A program made the translations under genes and the position numbers. This document shows positions 16,998 through 25,750 of a stretch of DNA of 64,000 nucleotides, in pieces. The DNA is taken from NCBI GenBank assembly GCA_963756745.1, contig CAVWOU010000014.1, positions 1 through 64,000 on the forward strand, given 5' to 3'. This stretch comes from DASPWW01 sp963756745 (GTDB lineage Bacteria > Actinomycetota > Thermoleophilia > Solirubrobacterales > 70-9). Under the pieces are notes generated by a model. That model was not told the origin of the DNA and made no database searches. It saw only the letters and a list, made by a program, of their open reading frames with translations. How positions within the stretch are numbered: position 1 is the first letter of the stretch; every line of letters starts with the position of its first letter.

Positions 16998-18182
16998 CTA
17001 TCCGTCCCCCGGGCCGCTCGACAGCGCGGTGCGCAGCGCTCGGCCGACCTGGTTCATGGTGATCACGCCGATCAGCCGCCCCTCGGAGTCGACCGCGGGC
17101 AGACCGCCCAACCGGCGCAGATTCTCGTTGCCGAGCAGCGACTCGAGCGGGGCGTCCTCGGGGACGCGCAGCTCACCCGCGGGGTCGAGGTCGGCGACCT
17201 CGCCGACGGTCGCCGAGGTGCGCCTCAGCTCCGGAACGGCGTCGGCTGCGCCACGGTTGAGCAGGCCGCGGAATCGCTGCGCGGCGTCGACGACCGGGAA
17301 CCACGGCCACCGGTAGCGGAGGAAGTACTCGTCGAGCGCCGTCTCGACGCTCGTCTGCTCGGGGATCGCGACCGGCTCGCGGTCCATCACGTCCCGGACC
17401 GTCATCCCGCTGATCCGGCTGGCGACATCGCTCTGGACCTGGGCTGCGCGCGCCGACTGGTAGAGGATGAACCCGAGCACGCCGAGCCAGATTCCCCCGA
17501 GCGGGTCGCCGTCGATCAGCAGGTAGAGGCCGAACGCGATCAGAAGCCACGCGAACCCCTGGCCGAGGGTGGCCGCGAAGCGCGTGGCGCTGTTGCGATC
17601 TCCCGTGACCCGCCACGCGGCGGCTCGCGCGATGCGGCCGCCGTCGAGCGGGTATGCCGGGATCAGGTTGAACACCAGCACGAGCAGGTTGATGCTCGTC
17701 AGCCACGCGATCACCGCGAGGGCGCCGGAGATCTGGGCCCCTTCCTCGACCATCATCGCGTCCTGGAAGTCGGAGCCCCCCGCGATCGCGACGCCGAGCG
17801 CCCCCGAGATCAGCACGATCGCGAGGGTGACGATCGGTCCCGCGATCGCGACCTTGAACTCGGTCGCCGGGGAGTCCGAGTCTCGCTGGAGGCGCGCAAC
17901 GCCCCCGAACATCCACAGCGTGATCCCCCCGATGCCGATCCCGTGACGGAGGGCTACCCAAGCGTGACCGAGCTCGTGGAGCAGGATCGAAGCGAAGAAG
18001 AGAAGGGCGCTGATCAGCGCCAGCAGGTACGGGCCGACCGCCTCCGTCGAGCTGTCGAGCACCCCGCGGTAGAACCCGGACAGCCACAGGATCACCAGGA
18101 ACAGGACGAGGAACCACGACAGGTCGACTGAGATCCGAATACCCCAGATCCGAAACAGGGTGAGTCCGGAGCCCGCGGGCAT
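16998..18182 (-). CDS. site-2 protease family metallopeptidase with CBS domains
   Basis: A 394-residue integral membrane protease of family M50 (SpoIVFB/Rv-type). HELGH (69-73) gives the zinc ligands and catalytic Glu, and NLIPAYPLDGGR near 185-200 supplies the third ligand. Six hydrophobic segments surround these. Two CBS repeats follow from about residue 255 (VRDVMDREPVAIPEQTSVE; GLPAVDSEGRLIGVITMNQV), which usually sense adenosine nucleotides. It would cleave substrates within the cytoplasmic membrane. It ends about 40 bases upstream of the sdhA start and may be transcribed with it. Confidence 0.9.
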   Translation of the reverse strand: MPAGSGLTLFRIWGIRISVDLSWFLVLFLVILWLSGFYRGVLDSSTEAVGPYLLALISALLFFASILLHELGHAWVALRHGIGIGGITLWMFGGVARLQRDSDSPATEFKVAIAGPIVTLAIVLISGALGVAIAGGSDFQDAMMVEEGAQISGALAVIAWLTSINLLVLVFNLIPAYPLDGGRIARAAAWRVTGDRNSATRFAATLGQGFAWLLIAFGLYLLIDGDPLGGIWLGVLGFILYQSARAAQVQSDVASRISGMTVRDVMDREPVAIPEQTSVETALDEYFLRYRWPWFPVVDAAQRFRGLLNRGAADAVPELRRTSATVGEVADLDPAGELRVPEDAPLESLLGNENLRRLGGLPAVDSEGRLIGVITMNQVGRALRTALSSGPGDG

Positions 18183-18236
18183 GCCTCCATATTAGGTTGC
18201 GGCACGCCTCCGCCCGGTAGGTTTCTCGGTCTCCAG

Positions 18237-19454
18237 ATGGCGACTGCCGCGAAATCAACCGGCACGCGCGCCCCGTGGTTGGCGGAATCGTGGCTGCGAG
18301 CACAGGTCGAGGGCTTGTGCGCGATCGACCGACCGAGCGCGTCCGCGGGAGAGCGGGAGGCGGCCGAGTGGCTGATCGCGCGGCTGTCCGAGCACGACGC
18401 CCCTGCTCGGATCGAGACCGAGGACGCTCATGGGACCTACTGGTGGCCCCTGGGGTTGACCAGCGCGGCTGGAGCGCTTGCCGGCGTTGCCGCGCTTCGC
18501 GGCCGGCGGGCAATCGGGGCGGCGGTCGGCGCGGTGGCCGCAGCGGCTGCGGCGGACGACACCCCGCCGTACCGCAAGCGCCTGCGCAGGCTGCTTCCCC
18601 GACGCGAGGCCTCGCAGGTGGTGGCCGAGGTGGGGCCGGCGGATGCCGAGCGCACGCTCGTCCTCCTCGCTCACCACGACGCCCCCCGGTCGGGTCTTCT
18701 GTTCGATCCCGAGACACCGAAGCGGCTCGAGCGGCTGATGCCCGGCCTGTTCGCTCGCCTGGACACGAGCCCGCCGCTGATGCTTCCCGTGGTAGGCGGC
18801 CCGGCTTTGGCGGCCGCGGGCGCCATCACCGGGAGCCGCTGGCTGAGCTGGATGGGAACGATCCTGTCCGCCGGCTCGGCCGCGACGTTTGCGGACATCG
18901 GGTCGCGCGCCACGGTGCCGGGCGCGAACGACAACGCCACCGCCGTTGCCGCCCTGATCGCGATCGCCCGCGCCCTGGCCGAGCGCCCCACCGAGAAGCT
19001 GCGGGTGATGCTCGTGTCCACCTCCGAGGAGGCAACGTGCGAGGGCATGCAGGCGTTCGCCGCTCGACACTTCGCCGAGCTGCCGCGGGACCGGACGTTC
19101 TTCCTCTGCCTCGAGATCCTCGGCTCGCCGCACCTCACGGTGCTGCGAGGTGAGGGGATGCTGAGGATGCGGGAGTACCCGCAGCAGTCGCTTGCGCTGT
19201 TGGACGACCTTGCCGCCCAGCTCGGCCTGCGGCTGGTTCCGAACCTGCGGCTTCGCAACGCGACCGACGCGGTGTTCCCGCTTGCCGCCGGCTATCAGTG
19301 CGCGGCGCTGTGCTCCTGCACCGAGCTCAAGCAGCCGGCGAACTACCACTGGCCGACGGACGTGCCGGAGAACGTCGACTACGCGACCCTCGCCGACGCG
19401 ATCCGTCTGATCGAGGCGGTCGTGCGCCGGCTCGACGAGCGCTGGCTCGACTAA
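18237..19454 (+). CDS. M28-family peptidase-like protein
   Basis: A 405-residue protein with the M28 aminopeptidase pattern: AHHDAP near residue 144 (zinc His-Asp), GANDNATA near 229 (second Asp) and STSEEA near 260 (catalytic Glu-Glu). A hydrophobic Ala/Gly-rich segment (about 65-105) and a second (about 180-215) interrupt the domain, so it may be membrane-associated. Substrate unknown. It diverges from the M50 protease gene and converges on the acyl-CoA dehydrogenase gene. Confidence 0.75.
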   Translation: MATAAKSTGTRAPWLAESWLRAQVEGLCAIDRPSASAGEREAAEWLIARLSEHDAPARIETEDAHGTYWWPLGLTSAAGALAGVAALRGRRAIGAAVGAVAAAAAADDTPPYRKRLRRLLPRREASQVVAEVGPADAERTLVLLAHHDAPRSGLLFDPETPKRLERLMPGLFARLDTSPPLMLPVVGGPALAAAGAITGSRWLSWMGTILSAGSAATFADIGSRATVPGANDNATAVAALIAIARALAERPTEKLRVMLVSTSEEATCEGMQAFAARHFAELPRDRTFFLCLEILGSPHLTVLRGEGMLRMREYPQQSLALLDDLAAQLGLRLVPNLRLRNATDAVFPLAAGYQCAALCSCTELKQPANYHWPTDVPENVDYATLADAIRLIEAVVRRLDERWLD

Positions 19455-19470
19455 CGCGAAGCTCGGCTTA

Positions 19471-21126
19471 CTAGACCCGCGGCGTGTGGCGCTCGATGAT
19501 CGCGTCGAAGTCGGTGGTGGCCGGGAGGGTGCCGAAGGCGCCGCTCCACTCGCCCGCGAGCCGCGAGGCGCAGAACGCGTCGGCGACCGCCGGGTCGCCG
19601 AAGCGGACGAGCAGCGAGCCCTGGAGTGCGAGCGCCATCCGCTCGACCACACGGCGAGCGCGGGCCTCGATCGCGTCGAGATCGGCGAGCTCCTCTCGCA
19701 CCGACGCGGCATAGGAGTCGAGCCGCGGCTCGGCGCCTGCGGCCTCGTCGACCTCGGCGAAGAAGGCGTCGACGGACTCGGGGCTGCGCGCCATCGCCCG
19801 CAGCACGTCGAGGCACTGGACGTTCCCCGAGCCCTCCCAGATCGAGCTCAACGGGCTCTCGCGGTACAGCCGCGGCATCCCGGACTCCTCGACGTACCCG
19901 TTGCCGCCGAAGCACTCGAGCGCCTCGACGGCATGTGTGGGACCGCGCTTACAGATCCAGTACTTGAGCACCGGGGTGGCGAGGCGGCGGAGCTCAGGCG
20001 CGTCCTCGTCGTACGTTCGCGCGAGCCTCATCGCCGACACGGTCGCCGCCTCGGACTCGACCGCGAGGTCGGCCAGCACGTTCTGCATCAGCGGCTGGTC
20101 GATCAGCAGCTTCCCGAACGCCGACCGCTGCGAGCAGTGGTGTGTCGCCATCGCGACCCCGGCCCGCATCCCCGCCGTCGAGCCGATCGTGCAGTCGAGC
20201 CGCGTGTGGTTGACCATCTCGATGATCGCCGGGACGCCGCGGCCCTCCTCGCCGATCAGCCGCGCCCACGCGCCCCGGAACTCGACCTCGCTCGAAGCGT
20301 TGGATCGGTTGCCGAGCTTGTCCTTGAGCCGCTGGATGTGGAAGCCGTTGCGCTCGCCGTCGGGCGTGAATCGGGGCAGCAGGAAGCACGAGAGGCCGCC
20401 GTCCGCCTGGGCGAGTACCAGGAACGCGTCGCACATCGGCGCCGAGCAGAACCACTTGTGGCCCGTGATCTCGTACTCCGCGCCCGGGCCGCCGCCGTTC
20501 AGCGCCCGCGCGACCGTGGTGTTCGCGCGCACGTCCGAGCCCCCCTGCTTCTCGGTCATCGCCATCCCGCACAGGGCCCCGGCCTTGTCCGGGGCGGGGA
20601 CCAGCCGCTCGCCGTCGTAGGAGAGCGACATGAACCGCGACTCCCACTCCTCGGCGAGCTCGGGCTGGGCGCGCAGCGCCGGGATTGCCGAGTAGGTCAT
20701 CGAGATCGGGCACCCGACGCCGGCCTCGGCCTGCGAGAAGACGATGAACATCGCGGCTCGGGCGACGTGCGCCCCGGGCTGCGGCTCGCGCCACGGAAGC
20801 GCGTGCAGCCCGTGCCCGATCCCGACCCGCATCAGCTCGTGCCAGGCGGGATGGAACTCGACCTCGTCGATCCGGTTGCCGAACCGGTCATGGGTGTGCA
20901 GCTTGGGGGTGTTCTCGTTCGCCTCGAATCCCCACCGGATCGTCTGCGCGCGTCCGGCGATCTCGCCGACCTCGAGCGCGCGCTCCTCGGCCCACTCCGC
21001 CCCCTCCCGCCGCAGCGCCTCGTGCAGCGGTCGATCCTCGGCGAGCACGTTGTAGCCCTCGAGCGGCGTCGACTGGTTGAACACCTCATGCGTCGCTTCG
21101 GCCGGGCGCGGCTCGACTCTCGCCAT
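19471..21126 (-). CDS. acyl-CoA dehydrogenase, AidB-like
   Basis: A 551-residue flavoenzyme. It starts with the AidB-type HEVFNQSTPLEGYNVL segment, has the FAD contacts MAMTEKQGGSDVRANTT and GHKWFCSAPMCDAFLVLA, and ends with the C-terminal helical domain RLYRESPLSSIWEGSGNVQCLDVLRA and a further DNA-binding-like extension seen in AidB. AidB proteins bind DNA and are linked to alkylation stress in E. coli; whether this one is metabolic or protective cannot be told. It is divergent from isocitrate dehydrogenase with 63 bases between. Confidence 0.88.
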   Translation of the reverse strand: MARVEPRPAEATHEVFNQSTPLEGYNVLAEDRPLHEALRREGAEWAEERALEVGEIAGRAQTIRWGFEANENTPKLHTHDRFGNRIDEVEFHPAWHELMRVGIGHGLHALPWREPQPGAHVARAAMFIVFSQAEAGVGCPISMTYSAIPALRAQPELAEEWESRFMSLSYDGERLVPAPDKAGALCGMAMTEKQGGSDVRANTTVARALNGGGPGAEYEITGHKWFCSAPMCDAFLVLAQADGGLSCFLLPRFTPDGERNGFHIQRLKDKLGNRSNASSEVEFRGAWARLIGEEGRGVPAIIEMVNHTRLDCTIGSTAGMRAGVAMATHHCSQRSAFGKLLIDQPLMQNVLADLAVESEAATVSAMRLARTYDEDAPELRRLATPVLKYWICKRGPTHAVEALECFGGNGYVEESGMPRLYRESPLSSIWEGSGNVQCLDVLRAMARSPESVDAFFAEVDEAAGAEPRLDSYAASVREELADLDAIEARARRVVERMALALQGSLLVRFGDPAVADAFCASRLAGEWSGAFGTLPATTDFDAIIERHTPRV

Positions 21127-21189
21127 CGCCCAATCTTCCCAGACTCGGTAGCGCGAGCCGGCCAACCGGCGTGTGGAAGGATTCCCGCC

Positions 21190-22302
21190 GTGGCGCATCG
21201 GGTCACATTCATTCCCGGCGACGGAACCGGTCCGGAGATCGCCGAGGCGACCCGCCGGGTGCTCGAAGCGACCGGCGTGGAGTTCGAGTGGGACGAGCAA
21301 CCCGCCGGCGAGGACGTCTACCGCGAGGAGGGAAACCCGTTTCCCGACCGCACCCTGGAGTCGATCAAGCGAAACGGCGTCGGGATCAAGGGGCCGACCA
21401 CCACACCGGTCGGCTCGGGGTTTCGGTCGATCAACGTCCAGCTCCGCAAGGAGCTCGACCTGTACGCGTGCATCCGCCCCTGCAAGCTGTACGAGGGCGT
21501 GCGCTCGCACTTCGACGCGGTCGACATCGTGATCGTGCGCGAGAACACCGAGGACCTCTACGCGGGGATCGAGTTCGAGCGGGGGACCAAGGAGAACGAG
21601 GAGCTGCGGGAGTTCCTCGCCCAACACGACGCACCCGTGCGCGAAGACGCCGGGATCTCGATCAAGCCGATCTCGGTGTTCGGCTCCGATCGGATCGTCG
21701 AGGCCGCGTTCTCGTACGCGGAGCGAAACGGGCGGCGCAAGGTCACCGCCGCGCACAAGGCGAACATCATGAAGTTCTCGGACGGCCTCTTCCTCGAGAC
21801 CGCGCGCTCGGTGGCCGAGCGCCACCCCGAGATCGAGTTCGAGGATCGGATCATCGACAACCTCTGCAACCAGCTCGTCTCGCGTCCGGAGGAGTACGAC
21901 GTGATCGCGCTGCCCAATCTGTACGGGGACATCGTCAGCGACCTCGGCGCGGGGATGATCGGGGGGCTCGGGCTCGCGCCGGGAGCAAACATCGGGACCG
22001 AGGCCGCGATGTTCGAGGCTACGCACGGCTCGGCCCCGAAGTACAAGGGCCAGAACAAGGTCAACCCGACGGCGCTGATGCTCTCCGGCGTGCTGATGCT
22101 GCGCCACCTCGACGAGGACGACGCCGCCGAGCGGATGGAGAACGCGATCGCGGAGGTGATCCGAGAGGGGGACAAGGTGACCTACGACCTCAAGCCGACT
22201 CGCGACGACCCGTCTGCGGTCGGAACGTCGGAGTTCGCCGACGCCGTGATCGAGGCAGTGAGCGCGAGGCTCTCCAATGGTGGGAGCGGGCGGGGAATTT
22301 GA
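21190..22302 (+). CDS. icd: isocitrate dehydrogenase (NAD-type, isocitrate/isopropylmalate family)
   Basis: A 370-residue beta-decarboxylating dehydrogenase. It begins FIPGDGTGPEI, carries the substrate loop KGPTTTPVGSGFRSINVQLRK, then VIVRENTEDLYAGIE, which distinguishes isocitrate from isopropylmalate dehydrogenases, and NLYGDIVSDLGAGMIGGLG. The ATHGSAPKYKGQNKVNP region fits an NAD-linked short IDH. It makes 2-oxoglutarate in the TCA cycle. Start GTG. The malate dehydrogenase gene follows within 50 bases, so the two form a TCA-cycle pair. Confidence 0.9.
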   Translation: MAHRVTFIPGDGTGPEIAEATRRVLEATGVEFEWDEQPAGEDVYREEGNPFPDRTLESIKRNGVGIKGPTTTPVGSGFRSINVQLRKELDLYACIRPCKLYEGVRSHFDAVDIVIVRENTEDLYAGIEFERGTKENEELREFLAQHDAPVREDAGISIKPISVFGSDRIVEAAFSYAERNGRRKVTAAHKANIMKFSDGLFLETARSVAERHPEIEFEDRIIDNLCNQLVSRPEEYDVIALPNLYGDIVSDLGAGMIGGLGLAPGANIGTEAAMFEATHGSAPKYKGQNKVNPTALMLSGVLMLRHLDEDDAAERMENAIAEVIREGDKVTYDLKPTRDDPSAVGTSEFADAVIEAVSARLSNGGSGRGI

Positions 22303-22348
22303 TGTTGGGCCGAGCGCGAACATTGGTAATGACGTGAACGGAGATCCC

Positions 22349-23323
22349 GTGAAGGTCGCCGTCACCGGCGCCGCCGGCCAGATCGGCTACGCGCTGCTGC
22401 CACGGATCGCGAGCGGCGACATGCTCGGCCGCGACACCACGGTCGAGTTGCGCCTGCTCGAGATCCCCGACGCGATGAAGGCGCTCGCGGGGGTCGTGAT
22501 GGAGCTCGAGGACAGTGCCTTCCCGCTGCTCGAGTCGGTCGAGATCACGGACGACGCCAACATCGCGTTCGAGGGCGCGAACGTCGCGCTGCTCGTAGGC
22601 GCGCGCCCGCGCGGCAAGGGGATGGAGCGCTCCGACCTGCTCGAGGCGAACGGCGGGATCTTCAGGCCTCAGGGCGAGGCGATCAACGCGCACGCCGCCG
22701 ACAACGTCAAGGTCCTGGTGGTCGGCAACCCGGCGAACACGAACTGCCTGATCGCGATGAGCAACGCGCCCGACGTGCCGCGGGAGCGGTTCACGGCGAT
22801 GATGCGCCTCGACCACAACCGCGCCAAGGCGCAGCTCGCGCGCAAGGCCGGGGCCCACGTGCGCGATGTGCGCCGGATGACGATCTGGGGCAACCACTCC
22901 ACCACCCAGTACCCCGACATCACTCACGCGCTGATCGGCGAGCGGCCCGCGCCGGAGGTCGTCGACGATCGTGAGTGGCTCGTGAATGAGTTCATCCCGA
23001 CGGTGCAGAAGCGCGGCGCAGCGGTGATCGAGGCGCGCGGCGCCTCGAGTGCCAAGTCGGCGGCGAGTGCCGCCATCGACCACGTTCGCGACTGGGTGAG
23101 CGGTACGCCGGACGGCGACTGGGTCTCGATGGGTGTCCCCTCGGACGGGACGTACGACGTCGAGGCGGGACTGATCTCGGGCTTTCCTTGTACTTGCTCG
23201 GGAGGGGAGTGGAGCATCGTCGAGGGACTCGAGATCGAAGGCTTCTCCCGCGAGCGAATCGACGCAAGCGTCGGCGAGCTGATCGCCGAGCGCGACGCGG
23301 TCAAGAACCTGGGCCTCCTTTAG
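22349..23323 (+). CDS. mdh: malate dehydrogenase
   Basis: A 324-residue enzyme of the cytosolic/chloroplast-like bacterial MDH type: VAVTGAAGQIGYALLPRIASGDMLG at the start, VLLVGARPRGKGMERSDLLEANG, VVGNPANTNCLIAMSNAPD and the catalytic IWGNHS. It interconverts malate and oxaloacetate with NAD. The GTG at 22349 is preceded 5 bases earlier by GGAG; an in-frame GTG at 22334 is the alternative. Two hairpins lie directly downstream. Confidence 0.94.
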   Translation: MKVAVTGAAGQIGYALLPRIASGDMLGRDTTVELRLLEIPDAMKALAGVVMELEDSAFPLLESVEITDDANIAFEGANVALLVGARPRGKGMERSDLLEANGGIFRPQGEAINAHAADNVKVLVVGNPANTNCLIAMSNAPDVPRERFTAMMRLDHNRAKAQLARKAGAHVRDVRRMTIWGNHSTTQYPDITHALIGERPAPEVVDDREWLVNEFIPTVQKRGAAVIEARGASSAKSAASAAIDHVRDWVSGTPDGDWVSMGVPSDGTYDVEAGLISGFPCTCSGGEWSIVEGLEIEGFSRERIDASVGELIAERDAVKNLGLL

Positions 23324-23338
23324 CTATTCACAAACCGT

Positions 23339-23394
23339 GCGATGTGCTTGCACATCGCGCGATCGTTCGGGCGCGATCTGCTCGCAGATCGCGC
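23339..23394. repeat. two tandem hairpins between mdh and the winged-helix gene
   Basis: GCGATGTGC-TT-GCACATCGC (23339-23358) and GCGCGATCTGC-TC-GCAGATCGCGC (23371-23394) are perfect stems with 2-base loops. They lie between convergent stops and may serve as a bidirectional terminator. The second stem recurs with 26 identical bases inside lon (26249-26274). Confidence 0.6.
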
Positions 23395-23402
23395 GAGTTG
23401 TT

Positions 23403-23750
23403 TCAGGCCGCGGTGTAACCGCGCCCGCGCTTGCGGACCCGCTTCTCCTTCTGGAGCTCGCCCATCACGCGGTACACGTAGTTGGGCTTGATCCGCATCC
23501 GCTTGGCGATCTCCGATGCGGTGATCCCGGGGTTCTCGGAGACGATCTTCAGCGCCTGGTCGGCCCGCGTCCCGCCGCGGCGGCGACGCCGGCGCCTGGT
23601 TGTCGACCCGCGCGGGCGCCCCGGGCGCCGCCGCCCCACCCTGCCGTGCGTGAGGTCGGCGAGGGTGCGCTCGAGATGCTTGCGCTCCTCGTCGAGCTCC
23701 TTCAACCGCGCTTCGATCAGCGATCGCGCTTGGTCGAGAACTTGCGACAT
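23403..23750 (-). CDS. winged-helix DNA-binding protein with AT-hook-like linker
   Basis: A 115-residue protein in three parts: an N-terminal coiled-coil helix (residues 3-38, LDQARSLIEARLKELDEERKHLERTL), an Arg/Gly linker with RRPGRPRGS, an AT-hook-like motif, followed by a run of Arg, and a C-terminal winged-helix domain (ADQALKIVSENPGITASEIAKRMRIKPNYVYRVMGEL). It is basic and probably acts as a nucleoid protein or repressor. No family name was recognised. The ATG at 23750 is chosen; an upstream in-frame extension has no recognisable content. Confidence 0.75.
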   Translation of the reverse strand: MSQVLDQARSLIEARLKELDEERKHLERTLADLTHGRVGRRRPGRPRGSTTRRRRRRRGGTRADQALKIVSENPGITASEIAKRMRIKPNYVYRVMGELQKEKRVRKRGRGYTAA

Positions 23751-23875
23751 GTGAAGACGTCCTTTCCTCGGAGGGACCGTTCCGTCTGTGAACGGTGTGT
23801 AGCGGTTGATGGTAAAGAGGCGCGGTGTGAAATGCACACACCGGCGGCGGTGCTAGTGACTGGCGTGTTGCGGCG

Positions 23876-24499
23876 CTAGCCCGCCCGACGGCGGGGAAGG
23901 GTGCGGAAGACGACGTCCCACAGGGGAGAGGAGACACCGAACCCGTAGCGGTGATCCTGGAAGTGGTGTCGCATGTGCTGCTCGCGCAGCCGCTTGCCGA
24001 GTCGGGTCTTCGGTGTGTGATGGTGGAGGTAGTAGTGGGTGTAGTCGTAGGTGAGGTAGCCGACCAGCAGACCGGCGTAGAGCGGATACGCGGCGGGGGT
24101 CCCGAAGACGAGCACGAACAGGGCCAGGAATGCCAGCCCCAGCGGGATGCTCAGGGCGGGAGGCATCACCAGCCGCATGCGGTCGTTGGGGTGGTCGTGG
24201 TGGACCCCGTGGATGATGAAGTGGAGCCTGTCGCCGTAGCGGAACTTCGGCTCCCAGTGAAACAGCAGACGGTGCAGCCAGTACTCGGTCAGCGTCCAGA
24301 GCAGCAGGCCGCCCGCGACGAGCAGCGCTATCTGCAGAACGCTGTATCCGCCGTCCAGCCCGAGCCCGATCATCACGGCGATCACCGGGACGAAGACGAC
24401 CGCGGGAACGGCGGGGTGGATGCGGGAGAAGAAGTCGAGGAACCGGCTGTCGAACAGCCGCGGCGACGCCGAGAGCCGGTTCGTGGTCTCTTGCGCCAT
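23876..24499 (-). CDS. sterol desaturase/fatty acid hydroxylase family protein
   Basis: A 207-residue integral membrane protein with four hydrophobic segments and the eight-histidine di-iron motif set of this superfamily: HRLLFH, HGVHHDHPND, HYYLHHH and HMRHHFQDH. It most resembles short bacterial fatty acid 2-hydroxylase or carotenoid-hydroxylase-like members. It would act on a lipid in the membrane using O2 and an electron donor; substrate unknown. It stands alone, divergent from a small Cys-rich gene. Confidence 0.88.
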   Translation of the reverse strand: MAQETTNRLSASPRLFDSRFLDFFSRIHPAVPAVVFVPVIAVMIGLGLDGGYSVLQIALLVAGGLLLWTLTEYWLHRLLFHWEPKFRYGDRLHFIIHGVHHDHPNDRMRLVMPPALSIPLGLAFLALFVLVFGTPAAYPLYAGLLVGYLTYDYTHYYLHHHTPKTRLGKRLREQHMRHHFQDHRYGFGVSSPLWDVVFRTLPRRRAG

Positions 24500-24630
24500 G
24501 GCGTAATTCTAGAAACTTTCCGAGGGAGCGGCCATCTGCTCGCCGTCGCGGAAGCGAACGGGGCGAAGAAACAGCGCTTTGCGAGAAAGCGGACTTGCGG
24601 GCCGGGGACTCCGTGGCAAGATGGCCGCAG

Positions 24631-24849
24631 GTGACCCCGTCGAGTCCCAAGCGCAAGAAGAAGGCCCCGACCTGCGACGAGTGCTTCTTCCGTTGCAAGG
24701 GACTCTGCGCCCTCGAACGCGACACGCCGTGCTCGACATTCCGCCCCGACGGCCCGCACGGGCTCGTGCCACCCCGCCAGCCGGCGCTGCTGCTGCGCGA
24801 CCCGGGTCAAGAGGTCGCGCTCAACGACAGCCTCGCGCAACCCGCCTGA
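24631..24849 (+). CDS. small cysteine-rich protein
   Basis: A 72-residue protein starting at GTG. A Lys-rich N-terminus is followed by six cysteines within about 30 residues (CDEC, CKGLC and a later PC). The rest is Pro/Leu-rich. The cysteine spacing suggests metal binding, possibly zinc. I do not recognise the family. It is supported as a gene by the coherent cysteine pattern and by its position in its own intergenic space; an in-frame TTG at 24595 is an alternative start. Confidence 0.5.
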   Translation: MTPSSPKRKKKAPTCDECFFRCKGLCALERDTPCSTFRPDGPHGLVPPRQPALLLRDPGQEVALNDSLAQPA

Positions 24850-24879
24850 GCCTGCGCGACGGTTGAGTCGCCGCTTGCA

Positions 24880-24915
24880 CCGCGACGGCGGACGCGGGAG
24901 CGGACCACGCCGCGG
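24880..24915. repeat. copy of the GGACGCGGGAGCGGA core upstream of the MBL gene
   Basis: The 15-base core at 24890-24904 is identical to that in dnaX. The flanks (CCGCGACGG and CCACGCCGCGG) pair only imperfectly, with a perfect outer CCGCG/CGCGG. Confidence 0.4.
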
Positions 24916-24920
24916 GCATT

Positions 24921-24926
24921 TATGGT
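24921..24926 (+). promoter_or_regulatory. candidate -10 box for the MBL hydrolase gene
   Basis: TATGGT ends 9 bases before the ATG, with no Shine-Dalgarno in between, as expected for a leaderless transcript. Confidence 0.35.
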
Positions 24927-24935
24927 CATCCGCAC

Positions 24936-25730
24936 ATGCAGGTCACGGTTCTTGGAAAGTCCCCCTCGTGGGAGGACGCGGGAGGCGCATGCAGCGGCTA
25001 CCTGATCGAGGAAGGCGACAGTGCGGTGCTGCTCGACTGCGGCAACGGCGTGTTCTCGAAGCTTCGGATGCACCGCGACTACACGACCGTCGACGCCGTG
25101 CTGATCTCCCACCTGCACGCCGACCACGTCCTCGACCTCGTCCCGTACGCGTATGCCCTCACCTACGCGCCCCGCCAGCAGCCCGTACCGATAGCGGAGT
25201 GGCCGGGCACGAACGATCCCGCAAGGCCGCGCCTTCTCGCGCCGCCCGGAGCGCGAAGGACGTTCCATCGCATCGCTGGGGCGTTCGGCAACGACGATCT
25301 GCTCGACAAGGCGTTCCGGCTCACCGAGTACGACCCGACCCGGCCGCTGGCGGTGGGGGATCTGCGCGCGAGCTTCCACGAGGTGCCCCATTTCACGACG
25401 ACGTACGCGATCAACTTCACCTCTGCCAACAGGGTGGGTCGGTTCACCTACAGCGCCGACTGCCGCCCTTCCGAGGAGCTGGTCGAGGCAGCGCGCGACA
25501 CCGACCTGTTGATCGTCGAGGCGACCCTGCCGCGCCCCGAGCGCGCCGGCGAGCGCGGCCACATGACACCGGCGGAGGCCGGTGAGCACGCGCGCCGCGC
25601 GGGTGCCCGCAGGGTGGTGCTGACGCACATCTCCGACGAGCTCGACCGGGAGTGGGCGGCCGAACAGGGCCGCGATACGTTCGGAGGCCCGGTCGAGGTC
25701 GCCCGAGAGGGAGCGGTGTACGAGGTTTGA
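24936..25730 (+). CDS. MBL-fold metallo-hydrolase
   Basis: A 264-residue metallo-beta-lactamase-fold hydrolase. The dinuclear metal motif SHLHADH (HxHxDH) is near residue 58, a further Asp lies in SADCRPS and the last His in LTHISDE. The N-terminal VTVLGKSPSWEDAGGACSGYLI resembles ribonuclease-Z-like and ElaC-related hydrolases of actinobacteria. Cytoplasmic; substrate not predictable. It is followed after 20 bases by hsp20 and then lon. Confidence 0.85.
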   Translation: MQVTVLGKSPSWEDAGGACSGYLIEEGDSAVLLDCGNGVFSKLRMHRDYTTVDAVLISHLHADHVLDLVPYAYALTYAPRQQPVPIAEWPGTNDPARPRLLAPPGARRTFHRIAGAFGNDDLLDKAFRLTEYDPTRPLAVGDLRASFHEVPHFTTTYAINFTSANRVGRFTYSADCRPSEELVEAARDTDLLIVEATLPRPERAGERGHMTPAEAGEHARRAGARRVVLTHISDELDREWAAEQGRDTFGGPVEVAREGAVYEV

Positions 25731-25750
25731 ACGGGGCTACTCTTAGTTAG

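Noticed and set aside
21127..21189. Possible operator between the AidB-like and isocitrate dehydrogenase genes (GCCGGCCAACCGGC).
   Set aside because: The inverted repeat is short and composition-driven, with no promoter boxes aligned to it.
19486..22302. Very long uninterrupted frame running through the AidB-like gene's complement into isocitrate dehydrogenase.
   Set aside because: The first 1.7 kb is the antisense of the AidB-like gene and composed of Arg/Ala-rich shadow residues; only the part from 21190 is real.
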